Shown one piece after another: positions 15,912-25,097 of a DNA stretch of 64,000 nucleotides. Each line of letters opens with the position of its first letter. Within the stretch, counting starts at the first letter, position 1. Source of the stretch: Brevundimonas albigilva. Its GTDB lineage: Bacteria > Pseudomonadota > Alphaproteobacteria > Caulobacterales > Caulobacteraceae. A program made the translations under genes and the position numbers. The DNA is taken from NCBI RefSeq assembly GCF_023503965.1, contig NZ_CP097298.1, forward strand, positions 558,001 to 622,000, in the 5' to 3' direction. The notes below the pieces were generated by a model. That model was not told the origin of the DNA. It made no database searches and saw nothing but the letters and a program-made list of their open reading frames with translations.

Positions 15912-17481
15912 TGTCGCTGTCGTCGGCGCGGGCCATAACGCCTTGGTCAGCGCCTGCTATCTTGCCAAGGCGGGCAAGAAGGTGGCGGTGCTGGAACGCA
16001 GGCCGGTGATCGGCGGCGCGGCCTGCACCGAGGAAATGTTCGGCGGCTACAAGGTCGATATAGGCTCCTCGATCCATGTGCTTTTCCCGACCACGGGCAT
16101 CATGGAGGACCTTGGTCTCGCCGAGCACGGTCTTGAATATATTGAGTTGGACCCATGGGGCTTTTACCCCATTCGGGGCACGGACAAGGCCATCACCTTC
16201 TACCGTAGCCTGGACAAGACCTGCGACAGCATTGCGGCGATCAATCCGCGCGACGCCGAAACATATCGCGAGTTCATGACCACCTGGGCCGACGTCCAGC
16301 GGCTGATATGGCCGGCGATGTCGGCGCCGCCCCAGATGGGACAGACGATCGCCTCTGTGATCAAGGCGGCCTTCTCCCGACCCGGGGCGGTGCGCACCGC
16401 GCTCAAGGCCGACGACCTCGTGCGCCAGGTTCTGATCGATTCCACCCGGCTGCTTGAGGAACTGTTCGAGAGCGAGGAATTGAAGGCCGCCCTGGTCTGG
16501 CTGGGGGCGCAGAACGGCCCACATCCGGACGCGGCCTCCAGCGCCACCATCCTGGGCCACTACGGCATGATCCACGAGGACGGCGCCTATCGCGCCATCG
16601 GCGGCTCGGGCATGGTCTCGGTCGCCCTGGGCCGCGCCTTCGAAGCCATGGGAGGGACGATCCTGACCAATGCGGAGGTGGAAAAGGTTTCGAGCCTCTC
16701 CTCGGCCGGCGGCGCCCGCTTCGAGGTCCGCGCCGGCGACCAGACCGTGCAGGCCAAGACCGTCCTGTTTGGATGCCACGTCCAGACCGCCTTGTTGAAG
16801 CTGCTTGATCGCGATCTGGTCGAGCCGAACCTGGTGCGCCGGCTCGAGGCGCTGAAGGTGATGAATGGGTCGGGCTTCATGGTGCGCCAGGCGGTTTCGG
16901 AATTGCCGGCGTATGCGGGCCAGGCGCTCAACACCCGTGGGGTGGGCGAATGCCATCACGGCATGCAGTTGCTGTGTCCCACCGTCGACACCCTCACGCG
17001 ATCGATGAACCTGGGCCGTGTCGGCCGCACGCCCGACTATCCGCCGGTGATGCAGATGAGCTTCACCGCCGTCGATCCCACCCTGGCGCCCGAGGGCAAG
17101 CACCTGCTCTACAGTTGGTCCTCCTATCATCCCTACCATCTCGACGGTGAGAACTGGGATGACATCGCCGAGCGCGAAGCCGACAAGATCTGGGACGTGG
17201 TCTGCGAATACACCCCCAACATGAAGGGCAAGCTGATCGATCGCTACATCCAGTCGCCGCTGGAGATCGAGCGCCGGATCGGCCTCGTCCAGGGCGACGT
17301 CACCCATCTGGAAATGAGCATGGACCAGATGTTCGGTTTCCGACCCCTGCCAGACCTGGCCGGTTACAAGACAACGATCGACGGCGTCTATCTGACCGGC
17401 GCCAGCACCCATCCGGGCGGCGGCGTGTGGGGCGCCAGCGGACGCAGCGCGGCCAAGGTGCTGCTCAAGGATCTACGATGA
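15898..17481 (+). CDS. phytoene-desaturase-like FAD/NAD(P) oxidoreductase, 527 aa
   Basis: Flavoprotein of the CrtI/PYROXD2-like amine-oxidase superfamily. The N-terminal dinucleotide-binding fold is DVAVVGAGHNALVSACYLAK, then VAVLERRPVIGGAA, and the C-terminal FAD motif is GVYLTGASTHPGGGVWGASG. AGGAG precedes the ATG at 15898. The substrate cannot be read from the sequence; with an overlapping TetR gene, catabolism or modification of a hydrophobic compound is likely (inference). Despite the family name there are no carotenoid genes nearby. Confidence 0.88.
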   Translation: MPTYDVAVVGAGHNALVSACYLAKAGKKVAVLERRPVIGGAACTEEMFGGYKVDIGSSIHVLFPTTGIMEDLGLAEHGLEYIELDPWGFYPIRGTDKAITFYRSLDKTCDSIAAINPRDAETYREFMTTWADVQRLIWPAMSAPPQMGQTIASVIKAAFSRPGAVRTALKADDLVRQVLIDSTRLLEELFESEELKAALVWLGAQNGPHPDAASSATILGHYGMIHEDGAYRAIGGSGMVSVALGRAFEAMGGTILTNAEVEKVSSLSSAGGARFEVRAGDQTVQAKTVLFGCHVQTALLKLLDRDLVEPNLVRRLEALKVMNGSGFMVRQAVSELPAYAGQALNTRGVGECHHGMQLLCPTVDTLTRSMNLGRVGRTPDYPPVMQMSFTAVDPTLAPEGKHLLYSWSSYHPYHLDGENWDDIAEREADKIWDVVCEYTPNMKGKLIDRYIQSPLEIERRIGLVQGDVTHLEMSMDQMFGFRPLPDLAGYKTTIDGVYLTGASTHPGGGVWGASGRSAAKVLLKDLR

Positions 17482-17701
17482 AGGTCATCAAGACGCGCTG
17501 ACGCAATTCAACCTGGGTCCGGCGGCGCCTCGCATCGCACTTCAGTTCCGGGGGTGTAGGGACAGTTTCGATCCAAGAGCGGGTCATAACGTGTCGGCGA
17601 CCTGGGAAGCCCCTTTGTCGGGCGCTGATTCAGGCTGCGGCGCCAAGTCTGCCGGGTCTGTTGCGGCATCGAAGATCCCCAAGTCAGCCCTTCCCTGCAG
17701 T

Positions 17702-18166
17702 CTAGGCCTGGGCGCCCGCCAGCTGCGTGACCAGCGTTTGCACCCGCTCGCGGAGGTCGTCGACCTGACGCGGCCTCATGCCCGTCTTCCTTGAAAGTTC
17801 CGCGGGAATGCTTCGGGCGCGATCCCGCAGGGCGCACCCCAGCGGTGTCAGTGCGACGAGGACGCGGCGCTCGTCGTCGGCGTCGCGCCGCCGTGTGATG
17901 AGCCCGCTCCGCTCCATGCGTTTCAAAAGCGGGCTCAAAGTCCCGATGTCGAGATGGAGGCAGGCACGCAGTTTTCCGACGGACATCGGCGCCTGCGCCC
18001 ACAATAGGAGCATAACGAGATACTGGGCGTAGGTGAGGCCCAGGGGTTCAAGAAGCGGCCTGTAGAGCCGCTGCATGAGGTTCGTCGCCGCATAGAGCGG
18101 AAAGCAGACCTGATGGTCGAGCCTGAGCAGGTCTTCCCCTTCGGCCGGATCGGTGTCTGGTTTCAC
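17702..18166 (-). CDS. ohrR: OhrR-type MarR-family peroxide-sensing repressor, 154 aa
   Basis: MarR winged-helix regulator. The reactive cysteine expected in OhrR is present at residue 21 (LDHQVCFPLYAATN), with the helix-turn-helix in KLRACLHLDIGTLSPLLKRM and the wing in RRRDADDERRVLVALT. When organic hydroperoxides oxidise this Cys the protein normally leaves the ohr promoter. It starts with GTG overlapping the ohr stop (GTGA), so it is co-transcribed with its target gene. A 220-bp stretch (17482-17701) without a gene separates it from the convergent oxidoreductase. Confidence 0.92.
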   Translation of the reverse strand: MKPDTDPAEGEDLLRLDHQVCFPLYAATNLMQRLYRPLLEPLGLTYAQYLVMLLLWAQAPMSVGKLRACLHLDIGTLSPLLKRMERSGLITRRRDADDERRVLVALTPLGCALRDRARSIPAELSRKTGMRPRQVDDLRERVQTLVTQLAGAQA

Positions 18167-18588
18167 CGCGTCTTCACAGAAAGCGCGACATCGATATTGC
18201 CCCGGGTCGCGTTCGAATAGGGGCAGACCTTGTGCGCCTCCTCGACGATCGCTTCGGCCGCCTCCTGATCGACGCCAGCGATGGTGACATCGAGCGCTAC
18301 GGTAAGGGCGAACGCCCCACCGGCATTGGGCTCCATGCCCACGGTCGCGGTGACCTCGACGCCGTCGTCTCCGATCTTCTTTTCCCGATTGCGGGTGATG
18401 TGGATCACGGCGTTGCCGAAGCAGGCGGCGTAACCTGCGGCGAACAGTTGTTCCGGATTGGTCGCGTCTCCCTTGCCGCCAAGGCTCGGGGGCAGGGCGA
18501 GTGGAAGGTCGAGCAATCCGTCCTCGCTGCGAACAGAGCCGGCGCGGCCGCCGACGGCGTGTACCTTGGTTGTGTAGAGAGCGCTCAT
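18163..18588 (-). CDS. ohr: organic hydroperoxide resistance protein Ohr, 141 aa
   Basis: OsmC-family thiol peroxidase that reduces organic and lipid hydroperoxides using lipoylated partners. The two catalytic cysteines are at residues 56 (AAGYAACFGNAVIH) and 122 (EAHKVCPYSNATRG). The start LYTTKVHAVGGRAG is typical. ATG at 18588 has AGGTGG at a suitable distance; another ATG lies 3 bp upstream. First gene of the ohr-ohrR operon. Confidence 0.95.
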   Translation of the reverse strand: MSALYTTKVHAVGGRAGSVRSEDGLLDLPLALPPSLGGKGDATNPEQLFAAGYAACFGNAVIHITRNREKKIGDDGVEVTATVGMEPNAGGAFALTVALDVTIAGVDQEAAEAIVEEAHKVCPYSNATRGNIDVALSVKTR

Positions 18589-18604
18589 CATTCCACCTGA
18601 CAGA

Positions 18605-18626
18605 AATATATGGCTAGCCATATATT
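18605..18626. promoter_or_regulatory. 22-bp perfect palindrome upstream of ohr, candidate OhrR operator
   Basis: Half-site AATATATGGCT repeated as its exact inverse. It lies 17 bp before the ohr start, in an AT-rich patch unlike the surrounding DNA, where a repressor would block the promoter. OhrR proteins bind AT-rich inverted repeats; the assignment to this OhrR is by position. Confidence 0.72.
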
Positions 18627-18674
18627 CGCGCGGCCATGGAATATCTAGCTCGCACCGAGAGGCGCCGCTGCGGA

Positions 18675-19676
18675 TCACCTTGCTGAAAGCTGCGCTCGGA
18701 GATAGGCGCTCCAGGACGCATCGTCCGGAAACTCCGACGGGGGTCGAACATCGGTTGGCAGGCTGCTGACCCGCGCCAGCGCATCGGCGGGGATGGTGTC
18801 GTCGACGAGACCCAGCTGCTGGAACAGCGGCAGGGCATAGCCGGGAATCCAGCGCCTCAAATCATACCATGGCACCGAGGCGAAACGTTCGGGCGCCAGG
18901 TTGATGAAGGAGGTCATGCAGCTCTCGGTCAGGGTCGAATAGAACTTGGGGCGCTCGTGAACCTGGGTCGTGAACCGCAGGATGCGCTCGAAATAAACGC
19001 GGACGACCTCAGGGCTCTGGCGGATCGGATAGATCTGGATCTCGTCCGGCGGCGTCCTGGCCAACCGCTCCCAGAACAGGTCGCGCTCGGTGGCCAGTTC
19101 CGGATAGATGGGGTCGCGCCGGAAGAAGCCCGCCAGGGGGTCGAACTCGGCGCCCCTCGCCTGGCGCGCCTCCATGGAGACGACGACGTGACGGCCGTCG
19201 GCGAACCGGAACGACAGCATCACATGCTCCATCGCCTTCAGGTCGCCGAACGGCTGGAGGATCAGATCCATCCCCTCGAGGGTCGCGAGATCGAAAGTCG
19301 CTGTGGTCCAGCGCGGCGTCGACGCGACGCCAGGATCATGTAGGGCGTCGCGGAAATTGTGGATGGTCGCCCGGTCGCCCTCAATCACCGCCCAAGCCTC
19401 CTGAGCATGCAGGTCGCGCCAGTCCTGAGGCGCTGGCGACTTGGTCCAGTAAGCCGTCAGGACAATGGCGAGCATGGCGGCCGCGACGCCGCGCCTCGCG
19501 CGCCGCCATCGCGCCGGCGCGAACCACAGCCCCAGGACCAGCACGGGGAACGCAACTGCGCCCGCATCGCGAATCCAGACCGGCCACGGGACCCAGTAGC
19601 GGATCGCCAGGGCGCAGAAGACCGCCAGGACCACGATGAGAAGGCTCGCCGCGGCGCGCGCCGTTCGATTCAACAC
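18675..19676 (-). CDS. DUF4105 (Lnb-like N-terminal) membrane protein, 333 aa
   Basis: Two or three N-terminal membrane segments (SLLIVVLAVFCALAIRYW, AVAFPVLVLGLWF, AAAMLAIVLTAYW) are followed by a periplasmic DUF4105 domain. Recognisable motifs are AWAVIEGDRATIHNFRDAL, then FDLATLEGMDLILQPF and STLTESCMTSFINL. The domain is related to the N-terminal part of Lnb lipoprotein acyltransferases, but activity for this protein is not shown by the sequence. It sits upstream of ohr on the same strand; the palindrome lies between them. Confidence 0.82.
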   Translation of the reverse strand: MLNRTARAAASLLIVVLAVFCALAIRYWVPWPVWIRDAGAVAFPVLVLGLWFAPARWRRARRGVAAAMLAIVLTAYWTKSPAPQDWRDLHAQEAWAVIEGDRATIHNFRDALHDPGVASTPRWTTATFDLATLEGMDLILQPFGDLKAMEHVMLSFRFADGRHVVVSMEARQARGAEFDPLAGFFRRDPIYPELATERDLFWERLARTPPDEIQIYPIRQSPEVVRVYFERILRFTTQVHERPKFYSTLTESCMTSFINLAPERFASVPWYDLRRWIPGYALPLFQQLGLVDDTIPADALARVSSLPTDVRPPSEFPDDASWSAYLRAQLSAR

Positions 19677-19793
19677 TTATTTCCTCGCGTCGTCCTGGCA
19701 TCGGGTCGACACCGATAATCTGACTGGATCAGCGCGAACCCAAATGATACGTCGAGTTCCAATAATCGGTAGCGGCATCCAGGCGTGCGATCA

Positions 19794-21130
19794 ATGATTC
19801 CCTTTCGAACGGCCTGGGCCGGTCCAGGCTCCCTGCCCCGAGCCCTGGCGCTGGGCCTTCTGCTGTTTCTCGGCCTGGGGGTCCAGGCGTGCGCAACCGC
19901 GCCGTCCGGCGTGCTGCTGCCGATCACCACGCCCCATCCGGGCGTGCAGGAGATCAGCATGCTGGTCTATTCCACGCGCGCCCCAACCGAGGCGCCGGGC
20001 GTGGTCTATTCAGGCAAGAGGGGGAACACCTGACGGCCATGGTGGTCGACGTCTCGATCCCTCCTGCCCACCAGATCGGCGCCGTCGAATGGCCGCGTCG
20101 GCGCGAGGCCGATCCCGCGCGGGAGTTCGCCACCCTCTCCATCGATCCGGTCGTCGACGACGCCTCGGCCGAGGCGTGGATGAACGCGCAACTGAAGGAA
20201 GGCCGCCTGCTGATTTTCGTGCACGGCTTCAATGTGCCGTTCGACCGGGCCGTCTATTCCCTCGCCCAGCTGACGAATGATTCCGGCATCCAGGCCGCGC
20301 CGGTCCTGTTCACATGGCCCTCGCTGGGCCGGATCTATGCCTATGTCTACGATAGGGAAAGCGCCAACTATTCACGCGACGCCCTGGAACAGTTGCTCCG
20401 GCTGGCCGCGCGCAATCCGAATGTGACCGAGGTCACCGTCATGGCTCATTCGATGGGCAGCTGGATCGCGGTCGAGGCGCTGCGCCAGTACGCGATCCGC
20501 GAGGGACGGGTCGACCCAAAGATCGAGAATGTGATCCTCGCCGCGCCGGACCTGGACGTGGACGTCTTCGCCCAGCAGGTCGCGGTTCTGGGCCCTGACC
20601 GGCCCCATTTCACCTTCCTGGTCTCGCGCGACGACCAGGCCCTGCGGGTTTCGCGCCTGCTTGCCGGAGGCGTGCAACGCGTCGGCGCCCTCGACCCCTC
20701 CGAGGAGCCTATCCGCAGCCAGCTGGAGCGGACCGGCGGCGTCACCGTCATCAATCTGGCCGATGTCCGCGGCCGTGACCGGCTGAACCATTCAGTCTTC
20801 TCAGAGAGCCCCGAGGTGGTCCGGCTGCTGGGCAGCAGCCTGGTGTCCGGCCCGGGCTTGTCGGGAAGCTCCGACCTGCCGCTAGGCGCCTTGGTTCTGG
20901 ACGTCGCCGAGGCGATCACTTCCGACATCTCCCAAAAGGCTCCGGTGACGCGTCAGCCCCAGGCCGCCCCCGCCGAGGCGGTCGCGCCCTCGGACACGCG
21001 CACGATCGCAGATGACGCCCGGGACGTCACACCGCCGGGGCCGCGCGTCGAAGTGGACGAAGCGGACGCCCTCAGTTCTCCCCGACCGGTGATTGATCCA
21101 CATCAAGGTGCATCCGTGGAGCGGGATTAA
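19794..21130 (+). pseudogene. DUF900-type alpha/beta-hydrolase lipoprotein, frameshifted
   Basis: Envelope hydrolase with a lipoprotein signal (GLLLFLGLGVQACATAPSG). The first part ends in frame 1 at VVYSGKRGN. The main part runs in another frame (LTAMVVDVSIPPAHQIGAVE, FVHGFNVPFDRAVYSLAQL, VTVMAHSMGSWIAVEAL with the nucleophile in AHSMG). One extra G in the five-G run at 20020-20024 would join the parts into 445 aa. The C-terminal about 90 residues are Pro/Ala-rich and look disordered. Substrate unknown. Confidence 0.82.
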
Positions 21131-21188
21131 AAGATAAAATCCATATCACTCAGCCTGTCCCAGACAGCCAAGCACACGGACCGCTTCG

Positions 21189-21653
21189 ATGAACAAGAAC
21201 CAGCTGGCCGGCGAATGGAAGATCATTTCGGGGCGCATACAGCGCCTGTGGGCCGAAAGCCTCGATGACCAGACCGGAGCGATCAAGGGCAACCTCAGGG
21301 AGATCGCGGGCCTGGTCCAGAGGGAGTTCGGCCTCGCGGCGGAGCAGACCGAGGAAGCCATGAACCGCTGGCAAAAGGAGCATCAGCCGGTCGCAACCCT
21401 CCAGGCCCAAGGGGACCGTTTCAACACCGTGATGGCCGATCGCTGGGCGGCCGCGAAGGCCCAGGTCGATGACGCCAGGGCGGACCTGGCCGACCGGCGC
21501 GAGGCGGTGGAGGCGGACATCGATCTGCTGGTTTCGCGCCTTCAGACCCGGTTCGACCTGACCCGCGACGCCGCCGCCGCGCAGGTCAACACCTGGCTCA
21601 GCGACACCCGCGACTGGCTCGACCATCAGGCCAAGGCGCGCCGGGGCGATTGA
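21189..21653 (+). CDS. CsbD-like stress protein with a long helical tail, 154 aa
   Basis: Residues 1-47 (MNKNQLAGEWKIISGRIQRL, then WAESLDDQTGAIKGNLREIA) match the CsbD pattern of small general-stress proteins. The rest is an amphipathic helix with many charged residues, longer than in typical 60-70-aa CsbD proteins. A TetR gene starts 15 bp after the stop. Function unknown. Confidence 0.65.
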   Translation: MNKNQLAGEWKIISGRIQRLWAESLDDQTGAIKGNLREIAGLVQREFGLAAEQTEEAMNRWQKEHQPVATLQAQGDRFNTVMADRWAAAKAQVDDARADLADRREAVEADIDLLVSRLQTRFDLTRDAAAAQVNTWLSDTRDWLDHQAKARRGD

Positions 21654-21667
21654 AAACGAAATCGACG

Positions 21668-22303
21668 ATGTCCGCCGTCGAGTCGCCCGCCCCTCCTGCT
21701 GGCGGGCTTGACAGCGGCGGACTGGTCCCATCCAACGACCGCATGGCCAGACACCGGGCGGACGCCCAACAGAACCGCACCCAACTCCTGGACGCCGCCG
21801 AAGCCGCCTTCGTCGAGATGGGCTTGAACGCGCCGCTTGATCTGATCGCCCAGCGCGCGGGCGGGGCGCGGATCACCCTGTTTCGCAATTTCGCCGACCG
21901 ACAAGCCCTGATCATGGCGCTGCTCCAGCGCGGACTTCAGGAGGTCGAAGCGGAAGCCACACGCGTGGCCGATCAGGATGACGGCTTCCTGATCCTGCTC
22001 CGCTTCGTCGCCGATCGCATCACCTTGCGCTCGCCCCTGATTGACTATTGGCAGCAGGCGGACCGGCGCCTCCCGGAAATCCAGACGGCCCTGGAACGCC
22101 TGACGGCGACCTTCTATGGCCTCATCGAGCGGGCCTCGGCGGCCGGTGCTTGCCGAAAAGACCTCCAACCAGCGGACGTCCTATTGCTTCTGACCTTGAT
22201 GAGCGGCGCCCTCTACGGTCGAAACGAAGCGGAGCGTAGGGATCTGGCGGATCGGGCCTGGCGACTGGTCAACCAAATCATCACGCCCCACGAGGCTGTC
22301 TGA
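21668..22303 (+). CDS. TetR/AcrR-family regulator, 211 aa
   Basis: Helix-turn-helix region LLDAAEAAFVEMGLNAPLDL, then IAQRAGGARITLFRNFADRQ, followed by a helical effector domain. The start is uncertain: ATG 21668 or ATG 21743, the latter giving a more typical N-terminus (MARHRADAQQNRTQLL). Close spacing after the csbD-like gene suggests one transcript. Confidence 0.85.
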   Translation: MSAVESPAPPAGGLDSGGLVPSNDRMARHRADAQQNRTQLLDAAEAAFVEMGLNAPLDLIAQRAGGARITLFRNFADRQALIMALLQRGLQEVEAEATRVADQDDGFLILLRFVADRITLRSPLIDYWQQADRRLPEIQTALERLTATFYGLIERASAAGACRKDLQPADVLLLLTLMSGALYGRNEAERRDLADRAWRLVNQIITPHEAV

Positions 22304-22813
22304 GATTCCAAGCTGCGGCCCTCAATGCTTCATTTGCGCAATGAGCGGAGCGTCAAAGCCAACCCCTTCGCTGCTTTCGACCGCGCCATCCAACTCGCAA
22401 TCTGCGGAATGAGCTCACTGGTTCAGGCTCATAGACCGTCCAAACGCTGGATCTGCCGGACATAAGCGCCGACATGACTCTTCTTCAAAGAAGCTGGACC
22501 GGCGGCCCTCGACGCCGAGCAGCTCGGCTTCGGTAGCATCGTCACGGTGTGCCTTGAACGACCGGTCCAACAGCACCACCGTTCGGGCAATCTGATCATC
22601 GTCCCGAAATGCGGCGAGGTGAACCCGAAGCCGGCGATCCAAGCGTCCGGATTTGCGCCGATCTGGTATTCCATGACGTTTTGAATTCGAGAGGGGCACG
22701 AGCGCGAAGGCGCGGTGAAACCCGTTGACGCTCCGATATCCAACGCGAGCCCACACAAGTTCAGTATCAATCGCCACTTTACAACCCGGACATTTTCGTC
22801 CATTTCGTATTCG
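22304..22813. other. 510-bp region without a convincing gene; possible remnant at 22478-22684
   Basis: A plus-strand frame at 22478-22684 without a start shows codon bias typical of real genes (FFKEAGPAALDAEQLGFGSI, RSGNLIIVPKCGEVNPKPAI) and ends in a TGA. It may be the tail of a decayed gene. Minus-strand frames overlap it and are less convincing. The last 60 bp are AT-richer and may hold the promoter of the next tetR. Confidence 0.3.
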
Positions 22814-23362
22814 ATGACGAAGATCGAACGCAGAGATGTCGTGCGGCATCGCTTGGCCCTGCTAAGCGCGGCACGAACGGTATTCGCTGAACAGGGGGTA
22901 TATGCGCCTCTTGACGCGATCGTAGACGCGGCAGGGCTCGGGCGAGGCACTCTCTATCGTCACTTTCCGGATCGGGCCGCCTTGTTGGCGGCGGTCGTTG
23001 AATCGGAAGTCGACACGCTCATTGCGGCGATGACGCCATCCCCTTTGGAAGGGAAGATCAAGGTCTTCCTGGAAGAAGCGGCGGCGGCGTCGGAACGGGA
23101 TGCGGCGTTGGCCGAGGCGTGGCGCATGTTGCCCCCTGACGAGCCCGCCATGGTCGCGTTGCGAAATCGGCTCAAGACCGCTCTGAAGGAACCGCTCGAG
23201 GCCGCGATACGGGCGGGCCGGATACGTCACGATCTCACGCCGGAATTGGTGTTGATCGCGGCGCAAATGATCGGTGTCGGCATGCGAAGCGCGCCCGATG
23301 CATCGACCCGAAAGAAGGTCGTAAGTCTCATATTCGACGGCCTTCTGAGGGGTTCGGAATGA
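22814..23362 (+). CDS. TetR/AcrR-family regulator of the efflux operon, 182 aa
   Basis: The N-terminal helix-turn-helix is clear (LLSAARTVFAEQGVYAPLDA, GLGRGTLYRHFPDRAALLAA). The C-terminal part is a SbtR-like helical domain. ATG at 22814 begins MTKIERRDVVRHRL; the frame is open further upstream but without coding character. The stop overlaps the start of the MFS gene as ATGA, so it likely controls the efflux genes from the same transcript. Confidence 0.88.
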   Translation: MTKIERRDVVRHRLALLSAARTVFAEQGVYAPLDAIVDAAGLGRGTLYRHFPDRAALLAAVVESEVDTLIAAMTPSPLEGKIKVFLEEAAAASERDAALAEAWRMLPPDEPAMVALRNRLKTALKEPLEAAIRAGRIRHDLTPELVLIAAQMIGVGMRSAPDASTRKKVVSLIFDGLLRGSE

Positions 23363-25068
23363 GCCGCGTTCCCCTGTTCGCCCCGCGCGAAAAGCTCGGT
23401 CAGACGATCGGCGACGTTCCGGACTGGAAGCCGCACGAGCGGCCCATGATACCGGGCTCGCCGTCAACACCGGACATGCCGGGCTCCGAGAGGCTGAAAT
23501 ACGGCCTCGTGGCCTTGCTTCTGGGTTTGACGGGATCCTTGGGCACGGCTCTGGTGTCCGTGAACCTCAATCAGATCCAGGGCGAACTCGGTCTGACTCC
23601 CGTCCAGGGCGCCTGGCTCAGCAGCATCTACATCATGACGAACGTCGCGATGAATCTGCTTCTGGTGAAGTATCGCCAGCAATTCGGCATCTCTCGATTC
23701 GTCATGGTCTTTCTGACCATTCTACGCTGGAGCAGCCGTGGCGGAGCTCTTCGTCACAGGCTATCCGATCGCCCTGGGGGTGCGGGCGATCTCCGGCGTC
23801 ACGGGCGCGGCAATGGGCGCGCTGACCGTCTTTTATATGCTCCAGGCTCTCCCGCCGAAATACAAGCTGCAGGCCCTGGTCCTGGGGATCGGAGCCTCCC
23901 AGCTAGGCATGCCGCTCGCCCGCATCCTCTCGCCAATGCTGATCGATCTCGGGGTTGGCATGGAGTGAGCGCCCTTGAAGCCGGTCTCGCCGTGGCCAGT
24001 CTGGCTGCCGTGCTGATCGTGCGCATTCCCCCTGGAATCCGCATCCACACCTTCGAGTGGAAGGACATTGTCAGCTTTTTGCTTTTTGCCTCAGGCTTTG
24101 CGCTGGTGGTGGCCGTTCTCGGGCTCGGGCGACTTGAATGGTGGTTCGACCGTCCCTGGCTCGGCTGGGCCCTGGCCGCGGGCGTGGCCCTGATCCTGAT
24201 CGGCTGGACGTTCGAGCACTATCGGGAAAATCCCTTGGTCGATACGCGCTGGTTTCTGACCGGCGGATACTTTCGCTTCGCCATCGCCATCCTTTTCGTC
24301 CGCATGTTGTTGTCCGAGCAGCCTGTGGGATCGACCGGCCTTCTTCAGGCGCTGGGCATGGCGCCAGAACAGGTCCAGCATCTCTATGTCATCGTCGCCT
24401 TCGCCACCGTAGCCGGGGTGCTGGCGGGCGCGGTCATGCTCATGATCTCGCCCAAGCTGGTGATCATCCAGTCTTTGGGAACTCTGATCCTGATCGCGAT
24501 CGGCGCCTGGATGGACGCGCATTCCACGGTGCAGACCGCGCCGGCCAATCTCTACGTCAGCCAAGCGCTGATCGGTTTCGCCGCCGCCATGTTCATGGGA
24601 GCCGCCGTGATTTTGGGCATCGGGCAGCTCGTGCAGCGAGGCTTCGGGTCGGTCATCACTTTTTCCGTCACCTTCGGCGTGACTCAGGTGATCGGCGGTG
24701 TGCTCGGGGGCGCCATCCTCGGCACCTTTCAGATTTGGCGGGCCCAGCATCACGCCGCCTATCTGTCCGAAACACTCGTCGGATCGGATCCCCAAGTCGC
24801 CAGCCTGCTGCAGACCTATAGCGGCGCTTTTCGTTCCAGTATCGCTGATCCTGCCGGGCAAAGCCTTCAAGGCCTTTCAACAGTGGCCCAGCAGGTCACC
24901 CAGCAGGCCAACGTGCTCGCCTTCAACGACGTGTTCTGGTTGATCTTCTGGGTCGCGATAACTCAGCTCGTCCTGACCGTGATCTTTACGCTCCGAACGA
25001 TGTTGAAAATGCGCAATGCGCCCAAATCCGCCGATACGCCAAGCGCCGCCGGCGCAGCCGCCATCTGA
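23359..25068 (+). pseudogene. EmrB-type DHA2-family MFS multidrug efflux pump, two frame breaks
   Basis: Fourteen-helix drug:proton antiporter of the inner membrane, working with the EmrA-like protein and OMF that follow. Residues 1-122 and 199-569 are in one frame. The middle 76 residues (AELFVTGYPIALGVRAISGV, PKYKLQALVLGIGASQLGMP) are in another (23738-23968). One surplus base near 23727 and one missing G in the four-G run around 23954 explain both, and the net frame is restored at 569 aa. A continuous translation of the outer frame gives a nonsensical Arg/Gly-rich middle. An assembly error is likely. Confidence 0.88.
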
Positions 25069-25097
25069 CCCCCCTTTCGCCTGAGACGTACCGCGCC

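Noticed and set aside
22415..22849. 144-aa minus-strand frame
   Set aside because: Arg/Asp-rich without a start signal or domain, and overlaps a better plus-strand coding pattern.
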